NCBI RefSeq assembly: GCF_024666615.1 | Contig: NZ_CP088297.1 | Location: 3,886,501-3,950,500, forward strand | From: Aquabacterium sp. J223 | GTDB taxonomy: Bacteria; Pseudomonadota; Gammaproteobacteria; Burkholderiales; Burkholderiaceae_C | Reading direction: 5' to 3' | DNA: 64,000 bases | Shown here: piece after piece, positions 48,189 through 55,881 of the stretch | How the letters are laid out: each line of letters starts with the position of its first letter | How positions within the stretch are numbered: the stretch's first letter is position 1 | Position numbers and translations under genes: made by a program | Notes under the pieces: generated by a model | The model's input: the letters and a program-made list of their open reading frames with translations, nothing else | Told to the model about the DNA's origin: nothing | The model's database searches: none

Positions 48189-49793
48189 TCAGCCCAGCAC
48201 CGGGCCCTGGCCCAGCGGCCACGGGTTCGCGGCCAGCGGCGCCGCCCAGCGGCGGGCGGTCGGCGCGCCGTCGTGGTGCCAGGCGCCCGACCGCAGCGCC
48301 TGTTCCAGCGTGCGCACATGGTCCATGTGGCCGCCGAGCGCGCGGTAGTCGTCCAGGCGCAGCGTGAACTCGATCGGTGCCACGATGGCCGGCGTGGGCA
48401 CGGTGCCGAAGCTGCCCTCGGCCATGCGCAGCACATCGGTCATCACCGTGATGCCGCCGCCCGGCCAGACGTAGGCCGGTGCGCCGCCGAGGGTGACGTT
48501 GACCTGCGCCCGCTTGATGGCGTTGGTCAGCAGCACCGGGTTCTCGGTCACGCCCGCGCGCAGGCTGCCGCCGGCGCCGGCGAGGAACAGCACGGTCGAC
48601 AGCGAGGGCTCGCAGTTCTCACCGATGCGCTGCACCACCGCGCGCACCGCGGCCGGCATCTCGGCTTCCACCGGCACCAGGTCCGCGTCCAGCACGTACC
48701 AGGCGGCGTGCTCGCCGGTGGTGGACGTCAGCAGCAGGCGCAGGCCCGGCCAGGCGACGGCGGGGTCCCAGCCCTCGATGACCGACAGCGGCTCGACCAG
48801 GTCGGTGCCGCCCCAGCCGGTGCCCGGGTTGGCGACCTGGAAGTAGCGGCCAGGCGTGGACTTGCGGCCGCGCATGCGGATGCCGGAGGCCTTCATGTCC
48901 AGGCAGCGACCGGCCTGGTGCTCGCTCAGCACCCCGGTGATGTGGTCGTCGACCACCACCACCTCGTCGACATGGCCGAACAGCTGCTTGGCGAAGATGC
49001 CGACGGTCGCCGAGCCGCAGCCCACGCGCATGCGCTGCTCCTCGACGCCGTTGACGATGGGCGCGCGGCCGGCCTGCACCACCACCTGCGAGCCGCCGTC
49101 GATGGTCAGCTCCACCGGGCCCTTGTTGCCCAGCGCCAGCATCATCTCCAGCGTGACCCGGCCTTCCTTCTTGCTGCCGCCGGTGAGGTGGTGCACGCCG
49201 CCGAGCGACAGCATCTGCGAGCCGTATTCCGCCGTGCTGACGTGGCCGACCACCTCGCCCCGGCAGCGCACGTTGGCCTGCTCCGGGCCGAGGAAGCGGT
49301 CGGTGTCGATCTTCACCTTCATGCTGCAGTAGCTGAAGATGCCTTCGGTGACGACGGTGACGGTGTCGACCCCGTCCACCTGCGTCGAGACGATGAACGG
49401 TGCCGGCTTGTAGTCGGGGTAGGTGGTCGACGAGCCGATGCCGGTGACGAACACCTCGCCGTCGGCCAAGGCCTCGTCCGCCGACCCGGCCCCGTCGGTC
49501 ATCGCCTCGTCCGCCGGCCGGCCCGCCGGTGCGAACGGCACCAGCCGCGCGTCGTCGCGCCCCAGCGTGCGCCGCAGCAGCACCACCGGGTCGACCCGCA
49601 CCAGCGCACCATTCGCGTTCGCGTAGCGGTCGCATGCACCAGTCTTGCCCTCGCTGATCTGGCACAGCACGGGGCACGCGTTGCACTCGATCTTGTTGGC
49701 GGCCATGCGCTCGTGGCGCGGGCGCGACCGCTCCAGCACCTGCAGTGGCGGCTCCAGCCCGGGCAGTCCATCGGTCTTGGTGTGTTCGGTCAC
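48189..49793 (-). CDS. 6-hydroxynicotinate reductase (ferredoxin-type)
   Basis: The 534-residue protein has an iron-sulfur motif at its head, Cys37/Cys40/Cys44/Cys54 (KIECNACPVLCQIS, TGACDRY), followed by a long region with FSYCSMKVKIDTDRFLG. It matches proteins annotated as 6-hydroxynicotinate reductase, the oxygen-sensitive enzyme of Eubacterium barkeri. That enzyme reduces 6-hydroxynicotinate to 1,4,5,6-tetrahydro-6-oxonicotinate with reduced ferredoxin. The start is a GTG with CGGAG before it; an in-frame ATG at 49706 (MAANKIEC) is an alternative. It is the first gene of the operon, 21 nt from operator 1. Confidence 0.8.
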   Translation of the reverse strand: MTEHTKTDGLPGLEPPLQVLERSRPRHERMAANKIECNACPVLCQISEGKTGACDRYANANGALVRVDPVVLLRRTLGRDDARLVPFAPAGRPADEAMTDGAGSADEALADGEVFVTGIGSSTTYPDYKPAPFIVSTQVDGVDTVTVVTEGIFSYCSMKVKIDTDRFLGPEQANVRCRGEVVGHVSTAEYGSQMLSLGGVHHLTGGSKKEGRVTLEMMLALGNKGPVELTIDGGSQVVVQAGRAPIVNGVEEQRMRVGCGSATVGIFAKQLFGHVDEVVVVDDHITGVLSEHQAGRCLDMKASGIRMRGRKSTPGRYFQVANPGTGWGGTDLVEPLSVIEGWDPAVAWPGLRLLLTSTTGEHAAWYVLDADLVPVEAEMPAAVRAVVQRIGENCEPSLSTVLFLAGAGGSLRAGVTENPVLLTNAIKRAQVNVTLGGAPAYVWPGGGITVMTDVLRMAEGSFGTVPTPAIVAPIEFTLRLDDYRALGGHMDHVRTLEQALRSGAWHHDGAPTARRWAAPLAANPWPLGQGPVLG

Positions 49794-49814
49794 GCGCGCT
49801 CCGCGGTTCTATCT

Positions 49815-49834
49815 CATGTAGCCGTCACTACATG
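49815..49834. promoter_or_regulatory. Operator 1 for the TetR-type nicotinate regulator (reductase side)
   Basis: A 20-bp site CATGTAG-N6-CTACATG has perfect 7-bp arms and lies 21 nt upstream of the 6-hydroxynicotinate reductase GTG. The same sequence recurs at 49945-49964. The flanking region is AT-richer than the surrounding DNA. This fits a repressor site over the start of the minus-strand operon. Confidence 0.78.
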
Positions 49835-49944
49835 CACATGTTGTGCCTGCTACACATCCAATCTAGCCCAGCCGACGCGGCGCCGCAATCGGTTTTCGCA
49901 GCGCCGTTCGGGCGCGGAAATCGCTTGCACTGCAGCGAACGTTT

Positions 49945-49964
49945 CATGTAGTCTTTACTACATC
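49945..49964. promoter_or_regulatory. Operator 2 for the TetR-type nicotinate regulator (ferredoxin reductase side)
   Basis: CATGTAG-N6-CTACATC matches operator 1 at 13 of 14 arm bases and lies 50 nt upstream of the ferredoxin-NADP reductase ATG. A TTGCAC box at 49925-49930 could be a -35 and TAGTCT (49949-49954) a -10 with 18-nt spacing, so bound repressor would block the promoter. Two copies in one divergent gap suggest joint control of both operons. Confidence 0.75.
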
Positions 49965-50014
49965 AAACAACGGTCCGTGACGCCGACCCCTGTCCTTCCT
50001 CCTTCCTCCCCACG

Positions 50015-50788
50015 ATGAGCGCCTTCAACGAAGAGCGGGTCCTCAGCGTCCACCACTGGACCGACCGCCTGTTCTCCTTCACCACCACGCGCGACGCTTC
50101 GCTGCGCTTCTCCAACGGCCACTTCACGATGATCGGCCTGCGGGTCGACGGCAAGCCGCTGCTCCGTGCGTACAGCATCGTCAGCGCCAACCATGAGCCG
50201 CACCTGGAGTTCCTCAGCATCAAGGTGCCGGACGGCCCGCTCACCTCGCGCCTGCAGCACGTCCAGCCGGGCGACGCGCTGATCGTCGGTCGCAAGCCCA
50301 CCGGCACGCTGCTGATCGACTACCTGCTGCCCGGCCGCCGGCTGGTCCTGGTCGGGACGGGGACCGGCCTGGCGCCCTTCCTCAGCATCGTGCGCGACCC
50401 CGAGACCTACGAGCGCTTCGAGCGTGTGGTGCTGGTCCACGGCGTGCGCGAGGTGAAGGAACTGGCCTACCACCAGCTGCTGACGGAGGACCTGCCGCGC
50501 GACGAACTGCTGGGCGAACTGCTGGCCGGCAAGCTCATCTACTACCCCACGGTGACGCGCGAGGCCTTCCGCAACACCGGCCGCGTCACCGACCTCATCG
50601 CCAGCGGCCGGCTGTTCGAGGACCTTCGGCTGCCGCCGCTCGACCCGGCCATGGACCGGGTGATGATCTGCGGCAGCCCGGGCATGCTGCGCGACCTAAA
50701 GGGCCTGCTCGGCGAGCGCGGCTTTCACGAAGGCAGCACCACCGCGCCGGGCGACTTCGTCATCGAGCGGGCCTTCGTCGAGTCCTGA
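50015..50788 (+). CDS. fpr: Ferredoxin-NADP(+) reductase
   Basis: The 257-residue flavoprotein has the FAD-binding RAYSIVSANHE (51-61), the NADP(H)-binding GTGTGLAPFLS (114-124) and MICGSPGML, and the typical end ERAFVES. It moves electrons between NADPH and ferredoxin. Placed opposite the ferredoxin-dependent 6-hydroxynicotinate reductase and under the same operators, it probably supplies reduced ferredoxin for that step. No ferredoxin gene is seen in the window. It is the first gene of the plus-strand unit with the TetR regulator and enamidase. Confidence 0.9.
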   Translation: MSAFNEERVLSVHHWTDRLFSFTTTRDASLRFSNGHFTMIGLRVDGKPLLRAYSIVSANHEPHLEFLSIKVPDGPLTSRLQHVQPGDALIVGRKPTGTLLIDYLLPGRRLVLVGTGTGLAPFLSIVRDPETYERFERVVLVHGVREVKELAYHQLLTEDLPRDELLGELLAGKLIYYPTVTREAFRNTGRVTDLIASGRLFEDLRLPPLDPAMDRVMICGSPGMLRDLKGLLGERGFHEGSTTAPGDFVIERAFVES

Positions 50789-50849
50789 CGGCGGGCACCG
50801 CTCGCGTAGCATCGACACGACCCACAGACCCCAGGACGGAGACCGCCGG

Positions 50850-51549
50850 ATGCCGACCCGCAAGAGCGCCCCCCAGAACCGCCGCCCCGGCCGGGCAGCG
50901 GAAGCCCGGAGTGCGTGAACTGGCCGCGCAGGCCACCCGCGACAGCATCCTCAAGGCGGCGATCAAGGTGTTCGCCAAGCACGGCTACGACGGCGGCAGC
51001 GTCGAGAAGATCTCGAAGGCCGCCAAGTCGTACGACCGGATGATCTATTACTACTTCGGCAGCAAGGAGGGCCTGTTCATCGCGGCGCTGGAAGAGATCT
51101 ACCGGCGCTTCAACGAGGCCGAGTCGCAGCTGGTGCTGGACGACCACCCGATGCAGGCGCTGACGCAGGTGGTGCATTTCATCGTCCGCTACTACCGCGA
51201 GAGCCCCGAGTTCGTCACGCTGCTCAACAGCGAGAACCTCTACCGCGGCAAGCACATCGGCAAGTCGCTGCGCGCGCGCGAATACTCGCCACCGGCCATC
51301 CGCATCCTCGACCAGCTGCTCAAGCGGGGCATCGACGAAGGCCTGATGCGCTCGGACCTGTCCGGCCGCGACCTCTACCTGATGGTGGCGGCGCTGGGCT
51401 ACTTCTACCAGTCCAACCGTTTCACCCTCTCGGCCTTCCTGGGCGAGAACCTCGAGTCGCCGGGCGCCTTCGCCCATTGGGAGTCCTTCGTGGTCGACAC
51501 CGTGCTGCGCACCGTGTCGCCGGTGCAGGAACTGGCGCTCGCCACCTGA
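50850..51549 (+). CDS. TetR/AcrR family regulator of the nicotinate regulon, with apparent frameshift
   Basis: The protein has the TetR helix-turn-helix (IKVFAKHGYDGGSVEKISKAAKS, and RMIYYYFGSKEGLF for the recognition part, partly quoted) and an all-helical ligand domain. A continuous frame begins only at GTG 50911. An ATG at 50850 with GGACGGAGAC before it starts MPTRKSAP and would join the frame (GQRKPGVRELAAQ) if one C were removed from the run at 50869-50874. The expected full length is about 232 residues. It most likely binds the two CATGTAG operators and responds to nicotinate or 6-hydroxynicotinate. The indel is probably a sequence error. Confidence 0.85.
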
Positions 51550-51578
51550 CCCCCTCATCCACTCTGGGAGCGCCATCC

Positions 51579-52769
51579 ATGGCAGACGCCGCCACCGCCG
51601 GGCCTTCGGGCAAGGTCGTCATCCGCAACATCGGCCTGCTGCTGTCCGGCGACATCGACCGGCCGCTGCTGGACGCCGACACCGTGCTCGTGGAGGACGG
51701 CCTGATCACCGCCGTCGGCCGCGGGAAGGCGCTGGACACCGCCGGGGCGCGCACCACCATCGACGCCCGCGGCACCTGCCTCGCGCCCGGCCTGATCGAC
51801 AGCCACGTGCACCCGGTGTTCGGCGACTGGACCCCGCGGCAGAACCAGCTCGGCTGGATCGACTCCTGCATGAACGGCGGCGTCACGACCATGATCTCGG
51901 CGGGCGAGGTGCACCTGCCCGGCCGGCCGAAGGACATCGTCGGCCTCAAGGCGCTGGCCATCACCGCGCAGCGTGCCTTCGACAACTTCCGCCCCGGCGG
52001 CGTCAAGGTGCATGCCGGCGCGCCGGTCATCGAGAAGGGCATGACCGAGCAGGACTTCAAGGACCTGGCCGACGGCGGGGTGACGCTGCTCGGCGAGATC
52101 GGGCTTGGCTCGGTCAAGGGCGGCGAGGAAGCGCAGACCATGGTGGCCTGGGCGCGCCGGCACGGCATCCGCAGCACCATCCACACCGGCGGGCCCTCCA
52201 TTCCCGGTTCCGGGCTGATCGACAAGGACGTCGTGCTGGCCGCCGATGCCGACGTCATCGGCCACATCAACGGCGGCCACACCAGCCTGCCCTGGAAGCA
52301 CGTCTGCGAGCTGTGCGAGAAGTCCCGGCGCGCGATCGAGATCGTGCACAACGGCAACGAGAAGATCGCCATCGAGGCCGCCCGCGCGGCGCTCGACCTC
52401 AAGTGCCCGCACCGGGTGATCCTCGGCACCGACGGCCCGGCCGGCTCCGGCGTGCAGCCGCTGGGGCTGGTGCGGCTGATCGCGCTGCTGTCCAGCCTGG
52501 GCGGCATCCCGCCCGAGCTGGCGTTCTGCTTCGCCACCGGCAACACCGCGCGCATCCACGGCCTCAACTGCGGACTGGTCGAACCCGGCCGGGCGGCCGA
52601 CTTCGTGTTCATGGACCGTGCGCAGCACACCGCCGGCCGCACCCTGCTGGAAAGCGTGCAGCTGGGCGACATCCCGGGCATCGGCATGGTGATGATCGAC
52701 GGGCTGGTGCGCTGCGGCCGCAGCCGCAACACGCCACCGGCCACCGAGGTGCCGGTCGTGATGGGCTGA
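51579..52769 (+). CDS. Enamidase-type amidohydrolase
   Basis: The 396-residue protein is a metal-dependent amidohydrolase with His76-x-His78 (IDSHVHPVFGD), a bridging Glu173 (LLGEIGLGS), His202 (TIHTGG), His near 229-234 (IGHINGGHTS) and Asp285 (GTDGPAG). The Glu and GHINGGHT pattern match enamidase of Eubacterium barkeri, which hydrolyses 1,4,5,6-tetrahydro-6-oxonicotinate to 2-formylglutarate and ammonia. The ATG follows the TetR stop by 29 nt. This would be the ring-opening step of the pathway encoded here. A generic amidohydrolase of another substrate is less likely in this context. Confidence 0.8.
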   Translation: MADAATAGPSGKVVIRNIGLLLSGDIDRPLLDADTVLVEDGLITAVGRGKALDTAGARTTIDARGTCLAPGLIDSHVHPVFGDWTPRQNQLGWIDSCMNGGVTTMISAGEVHLPGRPKDIVGLKALAITAQRAFDNFRPGGVKVHAGAPVIEKGMTEQDFKDLADGGVTLLGEIGLGSVKGGEEAQTMVAWARRHGIRSTIHTGGPSIPGSGLIDKDVVLAADADVIGHINGGHTSLPWKHVCELCEKSRRAIEIVHNGNEKIAIEAARAALDLKCPHRVILGTDGPAGSGVQPLGLVRLIALLSSLGGIPPELAFCFATGNTARIHGLNCGLVEPGRAADFVFMDRAQHTAGRTLLESVQLGDIPGIGMVMIDGLVRCGRSRNTPPATEVPVVMG

Positions 52770-52795
52770 TGCGTCGGTCCGAAGCGGTCGCCTGA

Positions 52796-53722
52796 TCAGT
52801 CGCCGATCCAGCGCCCGGGCCAGGCGCCCGCGGCCACCATGCCGCGGATCAGGTCGACCGTCAGCGCCGCCACCGCGGTCGCGGCCAGCGAGGCCGGCCG
52901 CGCCACGCTGCGCGCCAGCATCACCCGGCGCAGCATGCTGGCGTCGGTGATGGTCGACGCCGTCAGCCGGCCGGCCGCCACCTCCTCCGCCACCGCCCCG
53001 GCCGGCAGGATGGTGCGGCCGATGCCCGCCTCCACCACCCGCTTCACGTTGGGCAGCGAGTCGATCTCGGCCACCACGTCCAGCGTCAGCCCGGCCGCCG
53101 CGCAGGCGTCGTCGACGATGCGCCGCAGGCCGTGTTCGCGACCCGGCAGCACCAGCGGATGGCGCGCCACGTCCACCAGCGCGATCGGGCCCGGCCGGTG
53201 CGACTCCGCCGCGGCGGTGATCAGCGCCAGGCGCTCCTCCACCAGCGGCTGCAGCGCCAGCGTGGCGACCGGCGCATCGCCATAGAGGATGGCCAGGTCC
53301 AGCCGGCCCGCGGTCAGCCACTCGCGCACGAAGCCACTGTAGCCCTCGATGACCTTCAGCCGCACCTGCGGCAGCCGTTCGCGGCAGGCGCGCACGATGG
53401 GCACGGTGGCGGCCAGGGCGGCGGTGGTCGGCAGGCCGATCACCACCTCGCCGCGCGGCTCGCCGGCCGAGGCGCTGACCGCGGCGCGCGCCCGCTCCAC
53501 ATCGGCCAGCACCACCTTCGCGTGGTCGAGGAAGGTGCGGCCGGCATCGGTGAGCGCCATGCCGCGCGAGGTGCGCTCGAACAGCCGCGCGCCCACCTCG
53601 TCCTCCAGCGCGGCGATCTGCTGGCCGAGCGCCGGCTGCGCGACATGCAGCCGGGCCGAGGCCTTGAGCAGGCTGCCGGCCTCGGCGACGCCGATGAAGT
53701 AGCGCAGCTGTCGCAGTTCCAT
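52796..53722 (-). CDS. LysR family regulator of the itaconate-type operon
   Basis: The 308-residue protein has the LysR helix-turn-helix head (MELRQLRYFIGVAEAGSLLKASARLHVAQPALGQQI, partly quoted) and a substrate-binding domain (GEVVIGLPTTAALAATVPIV). It is divergent from the hydratase gene with a 111-nt gap. LysR-type ItcR/RipR regulators that respond to itaconate have the same place in Pseudomonas and Yersinia. The ligand here is inferred. It is convergent with the enamidase gene (26-nt gap), which marks the edge of the nicotinate region. Confidence 0.85.
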   Translation of the reverse strand: MELRQLRYFIGVAEAGSLLKASARLHVAQPALGQQIAALEDEVGARLFERTSRGMALTDAGRTFLDHAKVVLADVERARAAVSASAGEPRGEVVIGLPTTAALAATVPIVRACRERLPQVRLKVIEGYSGFVREWLTAGRLDLAILYGDAPVATLALQPLVEERLALITAAAESHRPGPIALVDVARHPLVLPGREHGLRRIVDDACAAAGLTLDVVAEIDSLPNVKRVVEAGIGRTILPAGAVAEEVAAGRLTASTITDASMLRRVMLARSVARPASLAATAVAALTVDLIRGMVAAGAWPGRWIGD

Positions 53723-53833
53723 TCTTCAGCGGTCCCGGCTAGGTGTTCCCGGTCTACGGAGTAGCTCGAATCAGTATTTCACCGCAGCCCGCCGGCTTCC
53801 GACAATCCGCGCCTTGGCAGCCCCGGACACCGC

Positions 53834-54688
53834 ATGACCCTCCCCCTGGACGCCGAGCCGCTGCGCGCCTGGATCGGCCGCACCACCGTGGTCGACGACG
53901 TGGTCACCGCGCCGCCGTGGCAGGCGCTGGCCGCCACGCTGGACCATGACGGCGCTGCCGGCACCGCGGGGGCGCTGCCGCCCTGCTGGCACTGGCTGTA
54001 CTTCCTGCCGCTGCACCGGCAGTCGGAGGTCGCGGCCGACGGCCACCCGCGGCGCGGCGGCTTCCTGCCGCCGGTGCCGCTGCCGCGTCGCATGTGGGCC
54101 GGAGGGCGGCTGCGCTTCCACGCGCCGCTCACGCTCGGCCAGCGCTTGACGCGCACCTCCACGTTGCGCGACGTGCAGGTCAAGTCGGGCCGCAGCGGGC
54201 CGCTGGTGTTCGTCACCGTCGACCACGAGGTGCACGCCGACGGCCGCCTGGCGATCACCGAGGTGCACGACATCGTCTACCGCGACATGCCGCCGCCCGA
54301 CGCGCCACCGCCCGCCGTCGCGCCGGCACCGGCCGAGGCGCCCTGGACCCGGCGCGTCCACCCGGACCCGGTGCTGCTGTTCCGCTACTCGGCCCTCACC
54401 TTCAACGGCCACCGCATCCACTACGACCGGCCGTATGCCACGCAGGTGGAGCACTACCCGGGGCTGGTGGTGCACGGCCCGCTCATCGCCACGCTGCTGC
54501 TCGACCTGCTGCACCGCGAGCGGCCGACCGCCCGGGTCACCGCGTTCGACTTCAAGGCCGTGCAGCCGCTGTTCGACACCGCGCCGTTCGAGGTCTGCGG
54601 CCGCCAGGCCGATGCCCAGTCCATCCACCTGTGGGCGCGGGGGCCGGACGGCCGCCTCGCCATGCAGGCCACCGCCACCATCGCCTGA
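53834..54688 (+). CDS. MaoC-like hydratase, probable itaconyl-CoA hydratase
   Basis: The 284-residue protein has the two-hotdog layout of FAS1-like dehydratases (HTD2/mesaconyl-C4-CoA hydratase group). The first half has LPPCWHWLYFLPLHRQSEVAADGHPRRGGFLPPVPLP-type text (partly quoted) and the second carries FRYSALTFNGHRIHYDRPYA and VVHGPLIATLL, which hold the catalytic Asp/His region. In Pseudomonas the orthologue Ich hydrates itaconyl-CoA to citramalyl-CoA. The next genes (acyl-CoA dehydrogenase, CaiB, CitE) complete the same set, so the name is inferred from context. A mesaconyl-CoA hydratase is the main alternative. Confidence 0.75.
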   Translation: MTLPLDAEPLRAWIGRTTVVDDVVTAPPWQALAATLDHDGAAGTAGALPPCWHWLYFLPLHRQSEVAADGHPRRGGFLPPVPLPRRMWAGGRLRFHAPLTLGQRLTRTSTLRDVQVKSGRSGPLVFVTVDHEVHADGRLAITEVHDIVYRDMPPPDAPPPAVAPAPAEAPWTRRVHPDPVLLFRYSALTFNGHRIHYDRPYATQVEHYPGLVVHGPLIATLLLDLLHRERPTARVTAFDFKAVQPLFDTAPFEVCGRQADAQSIHLWARGPDGRLAMQATATIA

Positions 54689-54699
54689 CGATCAACGCC

Positions 54700-55860
54700 A
54701 TGCACGCCGACTTCGATGCCCACCAGGAACTGCGAGCCGCCATCCAGCAGCTGTGCCGCCAGTTCCCCGACGAGTACTTCCGCCAGGTCGACGCCGAACG
54801 CGCCTACCCCGAGGCCTTCGTCGATGCGCTGACCGGCGCCGGCTGGATGGCCGCCCTCATCCCGCAGGCCTACGGCGGCTCCGGCCTGTCGATGGCCGAG
54901 GCGTCGGTGATCATGGAGGAGATCAACCGCTGCGGCGGCAACTCCGGCGCCTGCCACGGCCAGATGTACGTGATGAACGCCATCGTGCGCAGCGGCAGCG
55001 AGGCGCAGAAGCAGCAGTACCTGCCGAAGATCGCCGCCGGCGAGCTGCGCATCCAGTCGATGGCCGTGACCGAGCCGACCACCGGCAGCGACACCACCAA
55101 GCTGAAGACCACCGCGGTGAAGAAGGACGGCCGCTGGGTGGTCAACGGCCAGAAGGTGTGGATCTCGCGCATCCAGCACAGCGACATGATGATCCTGCTG
55201 GCCCGCACGACGCCGCTGGCTGAGGTGCAGAAGCGTTCCGACGGCCTGAGCTGCTTCCTGGTCGACCTGCGGCAGGCCGTCGGACACGGGCTCACCGTGC
55301 GGCCGATCCCCAACATGGTCAACCACGAGACCAACGAGCTGTTCTTCGACAACCTCGAGATCCCGCAGGAGAACCTGCTCGGCCCCGAGGGCAAGGGCTT
55401 CAAGGTGCTGCTCGACGGCCTGAACGCCGAGCGAACGCTGATCGCCGCCGAGTGCATCGGCGACGGCTACTGGTTCATCGACCGGGCCACCCGCTACGCC
55501 AAGGAGCGCGTGGTCTTCGGCCGGCCGATCGGCCAGAACCAGGGCGTGCAGTTCCCGATCGCCGAAGCCCACATCGAGCTGGAGGCGGCCAACCTGATGC
55601 GCTGGAAGGCCTGCGCGAGGATCGACGCCAACCAGAACGCCGGCGCCGAGGCCAACATGGCCAAGCACCTGGCCGCCAAGGCCAGCTGGGAGGCGGCCAA
55701 CGTCTGCCTGCAGACGCACGGCGGCTTCGGCTTCGCCTGCGAATACGACATCGAGCGCAAGTTCCGCGAGACGCGGCTGTACCAGGTGGCGCCCATCTCC
55801 ACCAACATGGTCTTCAGCTACGTGGCCGAACACGTGCTCGGCCTGCCGAAGTCGTACTGA
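54700..55860 (+). CDS. Acyl-CoA dehydrogenase of the isovaleryl/long-chain catalytic type
   Basis: The 386-residue flavoprotein has the flavin-binding AVTEPTTGSDTTKLKTTA and the C-terminal HGGFGFACEYDIERKFRE. The usual Glu of the IYEGT motif is replaced (RLYQVAPIS), while Glu244 in LNAERTLIAAE matches the base used by isovaleryl- and long-chain enzymes. Glutaryl-CoA dehydrogenase is thus unlikely. In the Pseudomonas itaconate locus a similar gene lies between ich and ict; methylsuccinyl-CoA or a related branched dicarboxylyl-CoA is a reasonable substrate. It is 11 nt from the hydratase gene. Confidence 0.82.
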   Translation: MHADFDAHQELRAAIQQLCRQFPDEYFRQVDAERAYPEAFVDALTGAGWMAALIPQAYGGSGLSMAEASVIMEEINRCGGNSGACHGQMYVMNAIVRSGSEAQKQQYLPKIAAGELRIQSMAVTEPTTGSDTTKLKTTAVKKDGRWVVNGQKVWISRIQHSDMMILLARTTPLAEVQKRSDGLSCFLVDLRQAVGHGLTVRPIPNMVNHETNELFFDNLEIPQENLLGPEGKGFKVLLDGLNAERTLIAAECIGDGYWFIDRATRYAKERVVFGRPIGQNQGVQFPIAEAHIELEAANLMRWKACARIDANQNAGAEANMAKHLAAKASWEAANVCLQTHGGFGFACEYDIERKFRETRLYQVAPISTNMVFSYVAEHVLGLPKSY

Positions 55861-55881
55861 CCCCATCACGAAGGAGCCGAC

